NCBI GenBank assembly: GCA_045613305.1
Contig: JAZLAU010000021.1
Location: forward strand, 1-47,215
Direction: 5' to 3'
Source: SFTJ01 sp045613305
GTDB taxonomy: Bacteria; Bacteroidota; Bacteroidia; Bacteroidales; Muribaculaceae
Length of the DNA stretch: 47,215 bases
Shown here: positions 25,264 to 34,440 of the stretch, piece by piece
Position numbering within the stretch: position 1 is the stretch's first letter
Layout of the letters: every line of letters begins with the position of its first letter
Position numbers and translations under genes: made by a program
The notes under the pieces: generated by a model
What the model was told of the DNA's origin: nothing
What the model saw: the letters and a program-made list of their open reading frames with translations, nothing else
Databases searched by the model: none

Positions 25264-27750
25264 TTATTTCAATTCTAATCGAGTAGCCACACTTTCCTTA
25301 CCCAAATAATAAGCCTTCACTCTAATCAGTTTGGCGTTGCCTACGGCTACAGGCTCGGTCCACTCTGCCGAGTTTTCGTTCGGCATCGTGCCGTCGGTGG
25401 TGTAGCGTATCGTCATGCCCGGATATGGTGCATTCACCTTTAGCATTCCGTTTTCAACCACTGCACCCGGTTGTGCTATATGGAAATCGGCACCCGTTTT
25501 TTGCAAATATGGCAATTCGCGCACACCAATCTTCAAATTATATTGAGCACGGGCTTTTTCATACTTTTCGCGGTCGATTGAACCTTCTCCCCATTCAGGA
25601 CGGGCATTCCATGCGCGTTCCACAAGACCGAAAATCTTTGGGAACACATAATTTTGCACCATTGAGTAACTGCGTATTGTTTCGGCCCACAATTGCGCCT
25701 GCATGCCTATTATGTTTTCGGGATGCTTCAGCACCGGCTTTCCGTTTGCAGCAGTCTCAAGATTCTTCCTTGAGCCATCAAGTTCTATTTGGGCCGAGCG
25801 ATAAATGTTATATGGCAAGGTTTCCCAACTCAATATTTCATCCACACAACCGCCCCAAGTTAAGCCATTTTCATGCTCGTGCGGACGATATGTCATATCT
25901 AAATACAAATTGTTCACATTCGACAAAATCACAGGCACACCATTGTTTGCAAGGTCGTAAGCAATTGTGTCCTTGCGTCCTACTGTGCTCCAAACATTCA
26001 CCCCTGCAAGGCACGGAATGACATCCTTGTTATATTCTTCGCTGTGGCCTGTGGATACTTCTTGCCAACCTTCGGCCTTAATGCCTTGTGAATGCAACCA
26101 GCCTGTTATGCGCTTAAAATAATATTCAGCCACATCGCGTTCGGTTGTCAAATGGCTTTCATTCATTAGTCGCTTAATCTTCTTTGAATGTGCCCAGCAG
26201 CCCTTTGCCACCTCGTCGCCACCCAAGTGCAAAACATCAAGTTTTAACCCTGCATCAGAATACATCTTCTGCATTTCTCTAACAATTTTCTTCAATAACG
26301 CATATGTGCCTGGCTCGGCCACGTTTAGCACATTGTCATGAAATCCCTGAACTGATTTAAATCGAGTAGTATCGGTTAGGTCATAATTGCGGTAACGGTT
26401 TGCCTCCTCTGGGTTAGTGTCGATATATTTATTGTAGCGATGACGCATCGAAACAATCATGGCACGAGCATGACCTGGTGTTTCAATTTCGGGTATCACC
26501 TTCACACCTCGTTCATGTGCATATTTCAGCATTTCAACAAACTGGCTGCGAGTAATATATCCGTTTGCAGGAGCCTTTCCGTCGTTAGGATTTCCCGAGC
26601 CGCCGTAAGTTTGCATCAAGTGGCCGGCCTCATAATCATTTAATGTGAAACCCTTGCGTGAGCCCACCTCTGTAAGTTCAGGCACGCCCGGAATCTCTAA
26701 TCTCCAAGCCTCATCATCATTGAAGTGAAACTGGAAGCGATTAATCTTATATGCCGCCAAGCGGTCGATAAAATCGAGCAACGACTCATATGGAGTGAAG
26801 TTGCGAGCAATGTCGAGCATCATTCCACGATACTTGAAATCAGGATAATCTACCACTTCTGCACAAGGCAATTTTCCGTCATTCACGCGTTCAAGCACGG
26901 CAGCAAGTGTTTTTATGCCATTAAGCACACCTTCTCGCGACTGGCCCACAATCTCTATCGACTTTTGCGATACCTTCAGCGTATAATATTCTGCGTTGGT
27001 GCTAATGCTTGGTCTCATTTCAATAAGCAGTTTCATCTTTGCGTTGGCCGAGGTCTTTATGCCCACCTTTTCCAATCGTTGCTCAAGATATCCCAACACC
27101 GAATTCATGTATTGAGGCTTTACCTCAACCTTTATCTCTGTTGGCACAGCAATGCTTTTGCCGCTCAGCTTCACCTGTTTTGGTGTAGGGAAAATATCGT
27201 ATGCTCCACCCTCATATTTCACACCTTCGGGATTTGATATGCTATTTTCGGCATACATATATTCCCCATTTGGATAGTTTGCCAATGCATAAAGCGACGA
27301 TTGCTTTGCACCACCCACTTCGGCAATTTCAATCTCAATAGGCAACGCATCTTTGCTTCCGTCATACACAAAATGGGCACCATCCGGACGGTCGCTAATG
27401 TTTCGGAACGAACCGCTACAAATCACGCCCACAGTAATTTCCTCACCCGGCGCCATTGGCTTATAGTTAGCATTAGGCTTCAGGCGACAGTAATTATTGT
27501 TCACAATGGGAGTAATATCCATCACTTGCCCTTGCGACATCTTCACAGAATTAGAAAACTTGTTATAGTATACAGCCCAATTAGCGCCCAATTCCTTATC
27601 GCTAATGTTCTTAAATGTGAAATTTGCAAGATATTCGCGGCCGTAATTTTCCACCATTTGCCATTTCACACTCACCGGACTGCTTTGTGCCACTGCACAC
27701 AGCACTACCGTAGCGGCAGCAACACTTGCTTGTAATCTCTTTAGTGACAT
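25264..27750 (-). CDS. Beta-N-acetylhexosaminidase (GH20)
   Basis: The protein has 828 residues and a signal peptide (MSLKRLQASVAAATVVLCAVA). The order fits chitobiase-like GH20: an N-terminal carbohydrate-binding domain (about 25-165), the GH20b domain (about 185-300), the catalytic TIM barrel (about 305-660) and a C-terminal beta domain (about 755-828). The catalytic Asp-Glu pair is D512-E513 in 'HLGGDEVAKGCW'. It removes terminal GlcNAc or GalNAc by substrate-assisted catalysis and is probably periplasmic or on the surface. It is downstream of the NagX-like gene by 78 bp, so the two may work together in amino sugar use. Confidence 0.95.
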   Translation of the reverse strand: MSLKRLQASVAAATVVLCAVAQSSPVSVKWQMVENYGREYLANFTFKNISDKELGANWAVYYNKFSNSVKMSQGQVMDITPIVNNNYCRLKPNANYKPMAPGEEITVGVICSGSFRNISDRPDGAHFVYDGSKDALPIEIEIAEVGGAKQSSLYALANYPNGEYMYAENSISNPEGVKYEGGAYDIFPTPKQVKLSGKSIAVPTEIKVEVKPQYMNSVLGYLEQRLEKVGIKTSANAKMKLLIEMRPSISTNAEYYTLKVSQKSIEIVGQSREGVLNGIKTLAAVLERVNDGKLPCAEVVDYPDFKYRGMMLDIARNFTPYESLLDFIDRLAAYKINRFQFHFNDDEAWRLEIPGVPELTEVGSRKGFTLNDYEAGHLMQTYGGSGNPNDGKAPANGYITRSQFVEMLKYAHERGVKVIPEIETPGHARAMIVSMRHRYNKYIDTNPEEANRYRNYDLTDTTRFKSVQGFHDNVLNVAEPGTYALLKKIVREMQKMYSDAGLKLDVLHLGGDEVAKGCWAHSKKIKRLMNESHLTTERDVAEYYFKRITGWLHSQGIKAEGWQEVSTGHSEEYNKDVIPCLAGVNVWSTVGRKDTIAYDLANNGVPVILSNVNNLYLDMTYRPHEHENGLTWGGCVDEILSWETLPYNIYRSAQIELDGSRKNLETAANGKPVLKHPENIIGMQAQLWAETIRSYSMVQNYVFPKIFGLVERAWNARPEWGEGSIDREKYEKARAQYNLKIGVRELPYLQKTGADFHIAQPGAVVENGMLKVNAPYPGMTIRYTTDGTMPNENSAEWTEPVAVGNAKLIRVKAYYLGKESVATRLELK

Positions 27751-27786
27751 AATATTTTTTTCGATTTATGACATTTCTTTTAGCAT

Positions 27787-27801
27787 GCGGCATATTGCCG
27801 C
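27787..27801. repeat. Short inverted repeat between GH20 and NagX-like genes
   Basis: GCGGCA and TGCCGC are separated by 3 nt. No T-run follows in the direction of transcription, so it is not a good terminator. It may modulate mRNA decay. Confidence 0.3.
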
Positions 27802-27828
27802 TCGCCTTTCACAATTTATCTCAGTTTA

Positions 27829-28998
27829 TTATACTTTCAATTTAATTTTTGCCATAACCAGCAATCCGCCTATTAGCACTATCACTATTGCATACACAAA
27901 TGCCTTTATCAACCCTGGCACTCCTGCACATAGCACCGATGGCCACGACAATTCGAGCATCTGCTGCACTGCATACCAAATATATGGCAATATGTAGCAA
28001 GTCAACGTTGCTTCACCTGCCGGCTTTATCAAATTAAACCAATTGGCCTTGCCTTTCACATCGGTCAACCAATAAACCAATGCCAACATTGGGAAGAACA
28101 ATGCCAAGCAATAGAACAACCACGATGGAGTGGCAAAAATCTTTGATATTATCCAATAGTTATGCGACACAAGCGCAAACACTAACATCACTGCGCCTAA
28201 CGAGCACAACATGGCGATAAACTTTTGTGGCTTCTCGGTGTTGGCATAACGTTGCATCAGCAATGTGCACATCAAGCCCGACATGCCTAATGCGTGATGA
28301 GTCCAGCCGCCTGGAATAAACGGAAGAAGTAGCACGCGGCTGCTATAACCTTCAGGGAACACCGACGAATTATTTAAAACACAAAGCAATATTGTAGCCA
28401 CCCATGCTGCTACACAATATTTAAACTTACCTTTTGCAAACAAATATATAAATGCGCAAACTGCATAAGTCCAACCGATTAGGCCAAGAATGCCCCACCA
28501 ACTAACCTTAAACGGACTTCCGTTGGCATCTTTGTATAACAGCACACCGAGCAAAATTACCACACCGAGCCATTTCATGGCCGACACAACCAATTTTTTG
28601 CTGCCTTCACATTTTGGATATACGCCCCAAACCAAGAAGAACGCCGACACCACCAATAGCACTATCCAATGGTGCGCCAAGCCGCCGCTCACACCCCCAC
28701 TATTAAGCAAGAACAGCCCCATTACAATTAGAGCGAACGAACGTTGCAACACATATATCACCCTGTCCATCCAAGAGTCGCCCTTGCGCTCTCTGCTTTG
28801 CAATGCCAAAGGCACCGACATACCCATACAAAACAAAAATGCAGGAAATATTAAATCAGAAAATCCCAACATATCTTCCGACATTTCGGCATGATGCATC
28901 CAGTGCGGTATGTCTTTCATTCCCGCAAAATCATTCACAAAAAGCATCAACAACATTGTGATAGCCCTAAAAATGTCTACTGCTGCTACTCGTTTCAT
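27829..28998 (-). CDS. DUF5009 / NagX-like (HGSNAT-related) membrane protein
   Basis: This 389-residue protein has about ten to eleven hydrophobic segments and no cleavable signal. The N terminus 'RVAAVDIFRAITMLLMLFVND' and 'GFSDLIFPAFLFCMGMSVPLAL' match the YeiB/HGSNAT-related family (DUF5009, NagX). The human relative acetylates heparan glucosamine across the lysosomal membrane, and bacterial NagX is linked to N-acetylglucosamine catabolism. Its neighbour is a GH20 hexosaminidase, which fits an amino sugar role. Whether it acetylates a sugar or carries one is unknown. It is 39 bp downstream of the phosphatase gene. Confidence 0.82.
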   Translation of the reverse strand: MKRVAAVDIFRAITMLLMLFVNDFAGMKDIPHWMHHAEMSEDMLGFSDLIFPAFLFCMGMSVPLALQSRERKGDSWMDRVIYVLQRSFALIVMGLFLLNSGGVSGGLAHHWIVLLVVSAFFLVWGVYPKCEGSKKLVVSAMKWLGVVILLGVLLYKDANGSPFKVSWWGILGLIGWTYAVCAFIYLFAKGKFKYCVAAWVATILLCVLNNSSVFPEGYSSRVLLLPFIPGGWTHHALGMSGLMCTLLMQRYANTEKPQKFIAMLCSLGAVMLVFALVSHNYWIISKIFATPSWLFYCLALFFPMLALVYWLTDVKGKANWFNLIKPAGEATLTCYILPYIWYAVQQMLELSWPSVLCAGVPGLIKAFVYAIVIVLIGGLLVMAKIKLKV

Positions 28999-29037
28999 CG
29001 TTTTATTTCTATTTTTTATGGTATTATTTTTATTTAT

Positions 29038-29550
29038 TCAAAACACTTCATTGTTCAACAATTGCTCCAACAATGCATCGCATGCATCTTCAAGCAAGTC
29101 AAGCACCAGTTTAAATCCCTCCGAACCTTCATAATAGGGGTCGGGCACATAGTCGTAGTTTGGATATTTACGCACAAACTTACCCATCATCACTATCTTT
29201 CGCTCTTCTTCAACACTGGCTGCCATTTGTCGCAAATTTCTTCGGTTGCTTTCATCCATTGCCACTATCACGTCGAAGGTCTGGAAATCTTCACCTGTAA
29301 CTCGGCGAGAGCGATGTGTCAGATTGTAGCCGCGCTTCGCTGCGTGCTTACGCATTCGGCTGTCGGGCAAATCGCCAGCATGGCCGCCATATGTGCCGGC
29401 CGAATCGAGCAAAAACATATGTTCCAATCCGCGAGAGTCTATCATGGCCTGCATCACGCCCTGTGCAGCCGGCGAACGGCAAATGTTTCCCAGGCAAACA
29501 AATAGCACTTTTATCTTATCTTTCGATGTGTCGTTTGGTATGTTCATCAT
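29038..29550 (-). CDS. Low-molecular-weight protein-tyrosine phosphatase
   Basis: This 170-residue cytosolic phosphatase has the family's P-loop near the N terminus ('VCLGNICRSPAAQG', Cys-x5-Arg) and the general-acid motif 'DPYYEG' near the C terminus. Families of this type dephosphorylate tyrosine kinases of capsule export or other proteins. No BY-kinase is in the window. It starts 12 bp after lpxB, which suggests co-transcription. The first few residues (MMNIPNDTSKDK) may be an extension; a later start is possible. Confidence 0.93.
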   Translation of the reverse strand: MMNIPNDTSKDKIKVLFVCLGNICRSPAAQGVMQAMIDSRGLEHMFLLDSAGTYGGHAGDLPDSRMRKHAAKRGYNLTHRSRRVTGEDFQTFDVIVAMDESNRRNLRQMAASVEEERKIVMMGKFVRKYPNYDYVPDPYYEGSEGFKLVLDLLEDACDALLEQLLNNEVF

Positions 29551-29562
29551 GATATGTTTTTT

Positions 29563-30705
29563 CTATTTTTTCAGTTCTGCAATTAACTTTTCGGCTGCGT
29601 TATCGGTGCATCGCTTATCGCCCAGTAGAGCAGCCATTTCATCATATCCGGCAAACATTTCGGCACGCCCACCTCCATCGGGGAGCACTTGTTCTAAATG
29701 ATGACACACATTTTCCACCGAGCAGTCGCTAAACAGCAATTCCGGAATAATCATCTTATTGACAATCAGATTAGGCAGCGACACATATTTCACCTTTAAC
29801 ACCCACGGATATAAGCGAAGCAACCACTTGCTCCCGTTATCTCTATAGCACACCACCTGCGGAGTGCCCAACACTGCGGTTTCTAATGTTGCTGTGCCCG
29901 ACGTTACCAATGCCGCACATGCATGACTCACAAGTTCAAACGACTTGCCATAGAGCACTGTGATTTTCCTTTTCATTCCGGCCTCCTTCTGCACCATTTC
30001 ATAAAGTTTAGCATCAATGCCCGGAGCGCCGGCTATCACCATCTGATAATCGTCGTATTTCTTTGCTGCGGCTATCATTATCGGCAAGTTACTGGTAATC
30101 TCTTTAACTCGGCTTCCTGGCACTAAGGCTATAATAGGACGTCCATCAAGGCCATTATGCCACTTAAACATCTCAGCATCATCAAACCCGCCTCGTGCAT
30201 CGGCAATCTCGTTAACCGTGGGGTTACCTACATACTCCACCGAATATTTGTGTCGCGCATAAAATTCAGTTTCAAAAGGCAGTATGGAATACATCGCCGT
30301 GATATATTTCTTAATCTGCTTCACCCTGTATTCCTTCCACGCCCACACTTTTGGCGAAATGAAATAGAAAGCCTTAACCCCATGCTTATGAGCATATTTG
30401 GCAACACGAAGGTTAAATGACGGATAATCTATCAACACCAAGGCATCGGGAGCAAATTCATCGATAGTAGATTTGGCTATCTTCATAAAGCCCAATATCG
30501 TGCCCAAATGCTTTGCTACCTCCACAAATCCCATGTAGGCCATATTTTTATAATGCACAATGGGCTCCACGCCCGACGCTTCAGCCATTTTGTCGCCTCC
30601 AAAAAAGCGTATCTCTGCTTCCGGGTCGCGTGAACGTATCGAACGTATCAATTCCGACCCGTGTATGTCGCCCGACGCCTCGCCTGCTATTATAAAATAC
30701 TTCAT
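29563..30705 (-). CDS. lpxB: Lipid-A-disaccharide synthase
   Basis: This 380-residue GT19 enzyme joins UDP-2,3-diacylglucosamine to lipid X to make the lipid A disaccharide on the inner leaflet. It has the typical start 'MKYFIIAGEASGDIHGSELI', 'AYMGFVEV', 'SPKVWAWKEYRVK', 'LVPGSRVKEI' and 'TSGTATLETAVLGTPQVVCYR'. The length is normal. It is first in a minus-strand run with the phosphatase, NagX-like and GH20 genes. A TACATTTG element lies 43 bp upstream. Confidence 0.97.
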   Translation of the reverse strand: MKYFIIAGEASGDIHGSELIRSIRSRDPEAEIRFFGGDKMAEASGVEPIVHYKNMAYMGFVEVAKHLGTILGFMKIAKSTIDEFAPDALVLIDYPSFNLRVAKYAHKHGVKAFYFISPKVWAWKEYRVKQIKKYITAMYSILPFETEFYARHKYSVEYVGNPTVNEIADARGGFDDAEMFKWHNGLDGRPIIALVPGSRVKEITSNLPIMIAAAKKYDDYQMVIAGAPGIDAKLYEMVQKEAGMKRKITVLYGKSFELVSHACAALVTSGTATLETAVLGTPQVVCYRDNGSKWLLRLYPWVLKVKYVSLPNLIVNKMIIPELLFSDCSVENVCHHLEQVLPDGGGRAEMFAGYDEMAALLGDKRCTDNAAEKLIAELKK

Positions 30706-30747
30706 CTGCCTTTGTGTCTTTTATGTTTTGTTATTGTATACCTTTTG

Positions 30748-30755
30748 CAAATGTA
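30748..30755 (-). promoter_or_regulatory. -7 promoter element (TACATTTG) for lpxB
   Basis: The minus strand reads TACATTTG, 43 bp before the ATG at 30705. No -33 TTTG at 19-21 bp is visible. Confidence 0.5.
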
Positions 30756-30883
30756 AGAAATTTCTGCCGATTTTCTATTATGATTCTGTTCAAGTATCCC
30801 ATTAAAATCCTCTATTATTCTTAACACAAGATTTGCGCTTTTTTTTACAATATTTACGATAGGATTTGCGTTAATTATACGAT

Positions 30884-32317
30884 ATGACAAAGATTAAACA
30901 CATATTATTCTCACTAATCGCTTGCTGTGCGCTTTGCACCACAAGTTGCATCGAAGACAATTTCACCACCTCGAGCAATCACCTGCTTGAATTCTCGTGC
31001 GATACATTGTCGTTCGACACCATGTTTACCGAATTAGGTTCACCTACCAAGCAATTTATAATCTACAACCGACACAAACAGATGATAAACATATCGTCGA
31101 TTTCGTTTGAAGGCAACGAAAATGCTCGCTTTTTCATGAATGTCGACGGCATGAAAGGCAACGAATTCAACAACGTTGAAATTCGTGGCGGAGACAGCAT
31201 TTATGTGTTTGTTGAAAGTTTAATCAACGCCACCAATCAAAACGCGCCATTAGAGATTAAAGACCGCATTAAATTTGTAACTAATGGGGTAACTCAATCG
31301 GTGGTGCTAACTGCTTGGGGCCAAGATGTGACTCGCCTTACTCGCCCTGAATACGAAGCCGATTACCGAATGACTGCCGACAGGCCGTATGTGATATTCG
31401 ACACACTTCATGTTGCCGAAGGCGCAACTCTCACAATCGATGCCGGCACTACTCTATACTTCCACGACAAGGCTGCAATGAAAATCGACGGAACTATCAT
31501 TGCCAACGGAACTCAACAAAACCCTATTCACCTGCGTGGCGACCGAACCGACTATCTTTTTGATGGGGCCAACTACGATATCATGGCCGGACAATGGGGT
31601 GGAATTGAATTTTCGGAAACCAGCATGGGCAACCAATTAAACTATGTGCTGATGCGTGGGTCAACCAACGGCGTGATAGTTAACGCCAATAACGCCGACA
31701 CTCAAGCACTTCACATATTTAACTCCGTGCTTCACAATTCGGCCAATAATGTGCTAACAATCAACAATGCCTGGGTGGATGCCGAAGGCTGCGAATTGAG
31801 CAATGCTGGCGAAAATGTGCTTGCCATAACTGGAGGCAAGTGCCACTTTTCGCATTGCACCATAGCCAACTACTACATATTTGGCATAACCGGCAACTCG
31901 GTGATTCACTTCAACTTAGAAGACGAAGAAAACAACCCTATTCACCCCGTTACGTTCATTGACAACAGCATCATAACCGGCATTGTGAGCGACATAAACA
32001 TTGGCGACTTCACTGGCCACGAGGTATACATCCGTAACACCATGTTGCGGTCAAAGGGTTCTGACGACGACAATTTCATTAATTGCCGATGGGATGCTGA
32101 CGCCAAATTCTACATGGACCGCGAGAACTACATTTTCGACTACCGCCTGAAAAACGAAAGCGATGCAATTGCTTTAGGCAGTGCCGACCTTTGCCCTCAA
32201 AGCGCTTTAGTTGACCGTTACGGCAACTACCGATTGCGCGACGGTGCTGTTGACATGGGTGCTTACACTTGGATTTATGCCGAGGAAGAAAACAAAGACG
32301 ACAAAAACAACAAGTAA
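30884..32317 (+). CDS. Right-handed beta-helix lipoprotein
   Basis: The protein has 477 residues and a lipoprotein signal ('LCTTSC', Cys22). The first 150 residues form a beta-sandwich-like region. From about residue 170 ('GATLTIDAGTTLYFHDKAAMKIDGTIIANGT') it has the rung-like repeats of a right-handed parallel beta-helix. The final 'DRYGNYRLRDGAVDMGAYTW' is the choice-of-anchor / pectate-lyase-like ending seen in many Bacteroidetes surface proteins. It may bind or cut a polysaccharide; no catalytic residues can be named. It precedes folB by 15 bp. The function is unknown. Confidence 0.8.
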   Translation: MTKIKHILFSLIACCALCTTSCIEDNFTTSSNHLLEFSCDTLSFDTMFTELGSPTKQFIIYNRHKQMINISSISFEGNENARFFMNVDGMKGNEFNNVEIRGGDSIYVFVESLINATNQNAPLEIKDRIKFVTNGVTQSVVLTAWGQDVTRLTRPEYEADYRMTADRPYVIFDTLHVAEGATLTIDAGTTLYFHDKAAMKIDGTIIANGTQQNPIHLRGDRTDYLFDGANYDIMAGQWGGIEFSETSMGNQLNYVLMRGSTNGVIVNANNADTQALHIFNSVLHNSANNVLTINNAWVDAEGCELSNAGENVLAITGGKCHFSHCTIANYYIFGITGNSVIHFNLEDEENNPIHPVTFIDNSIITGIVSDINIGDFTGHEVYIRNTMLRSKGSDDDNFINCRWDADAKFYMDRENYIFDYRLKNESDAIALGSADLCPQSALVDRYGNYRLRDGAVDMGAYTWIYAEEENKDDKNNK

Positions 32318-32332
32318 TAACACACTCCACAC

Positions 32333-32689
32333 ATGACCACATCTATTTCACTCAACAAAATGCAGTTCTTTGCCTACCACGGTGTGGCTGATCAAGAACG
32401 TAAAGTGGGCAACACATTTGAGGTAAACTTAACCATTGATTGCGACATTGTGAAGGCCGTAGAATCCGACAACCTCAACGACACCATCAACTATGCCGAA
32501 ATTTACAATTGCGTGAAACATGAAATGGACATCCCGTCGAACCTTCTTGAGCATGTGGCCGGAAGAATAATCAAGTCACTAAAGTCTAATTTTGGCGATA
32601 AAATCAAGGGTGGAACTATAACCGTGGCAAAAACTCGCCCACCTTTTAAATGCCAATTAGAGAATGTGGCAATAACCATCAACTTCTGA
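32333..32689 (+). CDS. folB: Dihydroneopterin aldolase
   Basis: This 118-residue FolB splits 7,8-dihydroneopterin to 6-hydroxymethyl-dihydropterin and glycolaldehyde in folate synthesis. The pattern is 'LNKMQFFAYHGVADQERKVG', 'FEVNLTIDCD', 'DTINYAEIYNCVKHEM', 'NLLEHVAGRI' and 'TVAKTRPPF', with the active-site Tyr, Glu and Lys of the family. It is 15 bp after the beta-helix lipoprotein gene and ends at a terminator. Confidence 0.95.
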   Translation: MTTSISLNKMQFFAYHGVADQERKVGNTFEVNLTIDCDIVKAVESDNLNDTINYAEIYNCVKHEMDIPSNLLEHVAGRIIKSLKSNFGDKIKGGTITVAKTRPPFKCQLENVAITINF

Positions 32690-32722
32690 CATAACAGTTT
32701 TTTTAATACACTCCAAACAAAC

Positions 32723-32760
32723 AAAGCGAAGGTTTTCATCATGAAAAAACCTTCGCTTTT
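32723..32760 (+). terminator. Intrinsic terminator after folB
   Basis: A perfect 14-bp stem (AAAGCGAAGGTTTT / AAAACCTTCGCTTT) is followed by a T run. It lies between convergent folB and rpiB; the minus side is also A/T-rich, so it may be bidirectional. Confidence 0.9.
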
Positions 32761-32783
32761 TATTATCACATTTACTGATTTCT

Positions 32784-33233
32784 TTATTTCACAGGAATCT
32801 TATCGATGCGACGTTGATGGCGACCACCTTCATAATCGGTGTTCAAGAATGCCTTTAGAATTTCTAACGCTTCTTCATTGCTCACGAAGCGGCCTGGCAT
32901 AACCAACACATTTGCATCGTTGTGTTGACGCGCCAAACTTGCAATCTCTGGCAACCAGCACAATGCCGAACGAATGCCTTGATGTTTGTTTAGTGTCATG
33001 TTAATACCCTCACCACTGCCACAAATGCCAATACCTGGATAGCATTCGCCACTTTCTACGGCTTCAGCACATGGATGCGCAAAATCAGGATAATCGCAAC
33101 TGTCTTCGCTATATGTGCCAAAGTCTTTATATGCAATTCCTTCTTGCTTTAGATATTCGATTACAGCCATCTTTGTTGCATAGCCAGCATGGTCGCTGCA
33201 TAATCCCACTGGCGTGTTTGGTTTTAGTGTCAT
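32784..33233 (-). CDS. rpiB: Ribose-5-phosphate isomerase B
   Basis: This 149-residue RpiB/LacAB enzyme interconverts ribose 5-phosphate and ribulose 5-phosphate. Its motifs are 'GLCSDHAGYATK', 'YPDFAHPCAEAV', 'GIGICGSGEGINM' (active Cys and anion hole), and 'RHQRRIDKI' at the end. An in-frame GTG at 33260 would add nine residues, but it overlaps the -7 promoter element (33260-33267), so the ATG at 33233 is chosen. It is a single-gene unit beside the divergent-to-convergent boundary with folB. Confidence 0.94.
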   Translation of the reverse strand: MTLKPNTPVGLCSDHAGYATKMAVIEYLKQEGIAYKDFGTYSEDSCDYPDFAHPCAEAVESGECYPGIGICGSGEGINMTLNKHQGIRSALCWLPEIASLARQHNDANVLVMPGRFVSNEEALEILKAFLNTDYEGGRHQRRIDKIPVK

Positions 33234-33259
33234 AGTTGATTTTTGTTTGGTTTGGTCCA

Positions 33260-33267
33260 CAAAATTA
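33260..33267 (-). promoter_or_regulatory. -7 promoter element (TAATTTTG) for rpiB
   Basis: The minus strand reads TAATTTTG, 26 bp before the ATG at 33233. It overlaps an in-frame GTG and so decides the start codon of rpiB. Confidence 0.6.
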
Positions 33268-33309
33268 CAAAATACTATGCATATAATCCAACCTTACGTC
33301 AAATTTAAA

Positions 33310-34185
33310 TCACTTGCTTCCTAAAACCAAACAGATTAAGCCCAGCAGCAATATCGAGAGGTCCACAAGTTTCATTTTCACATTCTTCTCCCTCAATGCC
33401 GTTACACCATATAAAAACGACACCAGCACACTGCCGCGCCTAATCATCGACACCACCGATATCATGGAGCCATCGAGCGATAACGAATAAAAATATGCCA
33501 AGTCGGCCGCTGTGAGGAAAATTGCTATGCACGGTATGGTCCACCTCCATTGGAATGGCGTTTGGTCGTTGGCACTGCGTTTTATGATAAATATCACCGT
33601 ACCCATTATTACGCACTGATAAAGCGAATACCATGCCTGCACCTGCAAGGGCTCATAGCGTTGCAACAAATATTTATCATACAATCCGCTCACTGCTCCC
33701 ATGAGTGTTGCGCCCAAAATGAGCCAAAGCCACTTGCTGCTTTTTAACGAAAAACCCTCCTTTGCGCCCAATCGGCTTATGAAAAACAATGAGCAGAATC
33801 CCAATGTTATACCCATCCACTGAAGGGCATTGAGTTTCTCCCCAAATAACAGCAACGCACCAAGCAACACCAACACCGGACGGGTGGCATTTATCGGGCC
33901 TGTTATGGTTAACGGAAGATGCTTTATTGCAAAATATCCCATTATCCACGACGACAACACTATGAGCGATTTCACGAAAATGTGCGCATGGCCCACGACA
34001 TCGCCAGCAAAACCCACACTGCCATCAACTACGGTCATCACCACCTCAGGCAACATCAACAATGCCCCAAACAGTGTGTTAAAAAACAACACCGTGAGCA
34101 CATTATTGTTCGACAACGATAGTTTTTTAAATATGTCGTATACGCCTAATCCTACGGCCGATAATATTGCTAATAATATCCACAT
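33310..34185 (-). CDS. EamA/DMT family transporter
   Basis: The 291-residue protein has ten predicted membrane helices in two related halves ('GPINATRPVLVLLGALLLFGEKLNALQWMGI' closes the first; 'VVSMIRRGSVLVSFLYGVTALREKN' closes the second), as in the drug/metabolite transporter family. The substrate is unknown. It is 76 bp upstream of the rpiB ATG but rpiB has its own promoter, so the two are probably separate units. Its -7 element lies 28 bp upstream. Confidence 0.88.
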   Translation of the reverse strand: MWILLAILSAVGLGVYDIFKKLSLSNNNVLTVLFFNTLFGALLMLPEVVMTVVDGSVGFAGDVVGHAHIFVKSLIVLSSWIMGYFAIKHLPLTITGPINATRPVLVLLGALLLFGEKLNALQWMGITLGFCSLFFISRLGAKEGFSLKSSKWLWLILGATLMGAVSGLYDKYLLQRYEPLQVQAWYSLYQCVIMGTVIFIIKRSANDQTPFQWRWTIPCIAIFLTAADLAYFYSLSLDGSMISVVSMIRRGSVLVSFLYGVTALREKNVKMKLVDLSILLLGLICLVLGSK

Positions 34186-34213
34186 GTGTATTTACATTCT
34201 AATTTTCAACCTG

Positions 34214-34221
34214 CAAAATTA
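34214..34221 (-). promoter_or_regulatory. -7 promoter element (TAATTTTG) for the DMT transporter
   Basis: The minus strand reads TAATTTTG, 28 bp before the ATG at 34185, predicting a leader of about 24 nt. Confidence 0.6.
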
Positions 34222-34399
34222 CACTTTTTTCAACACTTAATCCACCACATTTGGCGAATATACGTCTTTCTATTGCTCCAAGCCTCCGCGATGCTTGTTT
34301 AATAAATTGAGAGTGCAATAGTTATTCACAAATCTATTCATCCTTATAGATTTAACTTGCCTTATCGCAGCAAAACTTTTATAGTTTGTCTTCTTTTTT

Positions 34400-34407
34400 T
34401 ATCTTTG
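34400..34407 (+). promoter_or_regulatory. -7 promoter element (TATCTTTG) for the DUF5715 gene
   Basis: TATCTTTG lies 33 bp before the ATG at 34441. A TTTG occurs at 34385-34388 but at a shorter than usual spacing. Confidence 0.6.
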
Positions 34408-34440
34408 TATTATTGATTCACAATATCACAGAAATCGCAA

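Noticed and set aside
33233..33260. Longer GTG start of rpiB
   Set aside because: The GTG overlaps the -7 promoter element, so it would lie upstream of the mRNA start.
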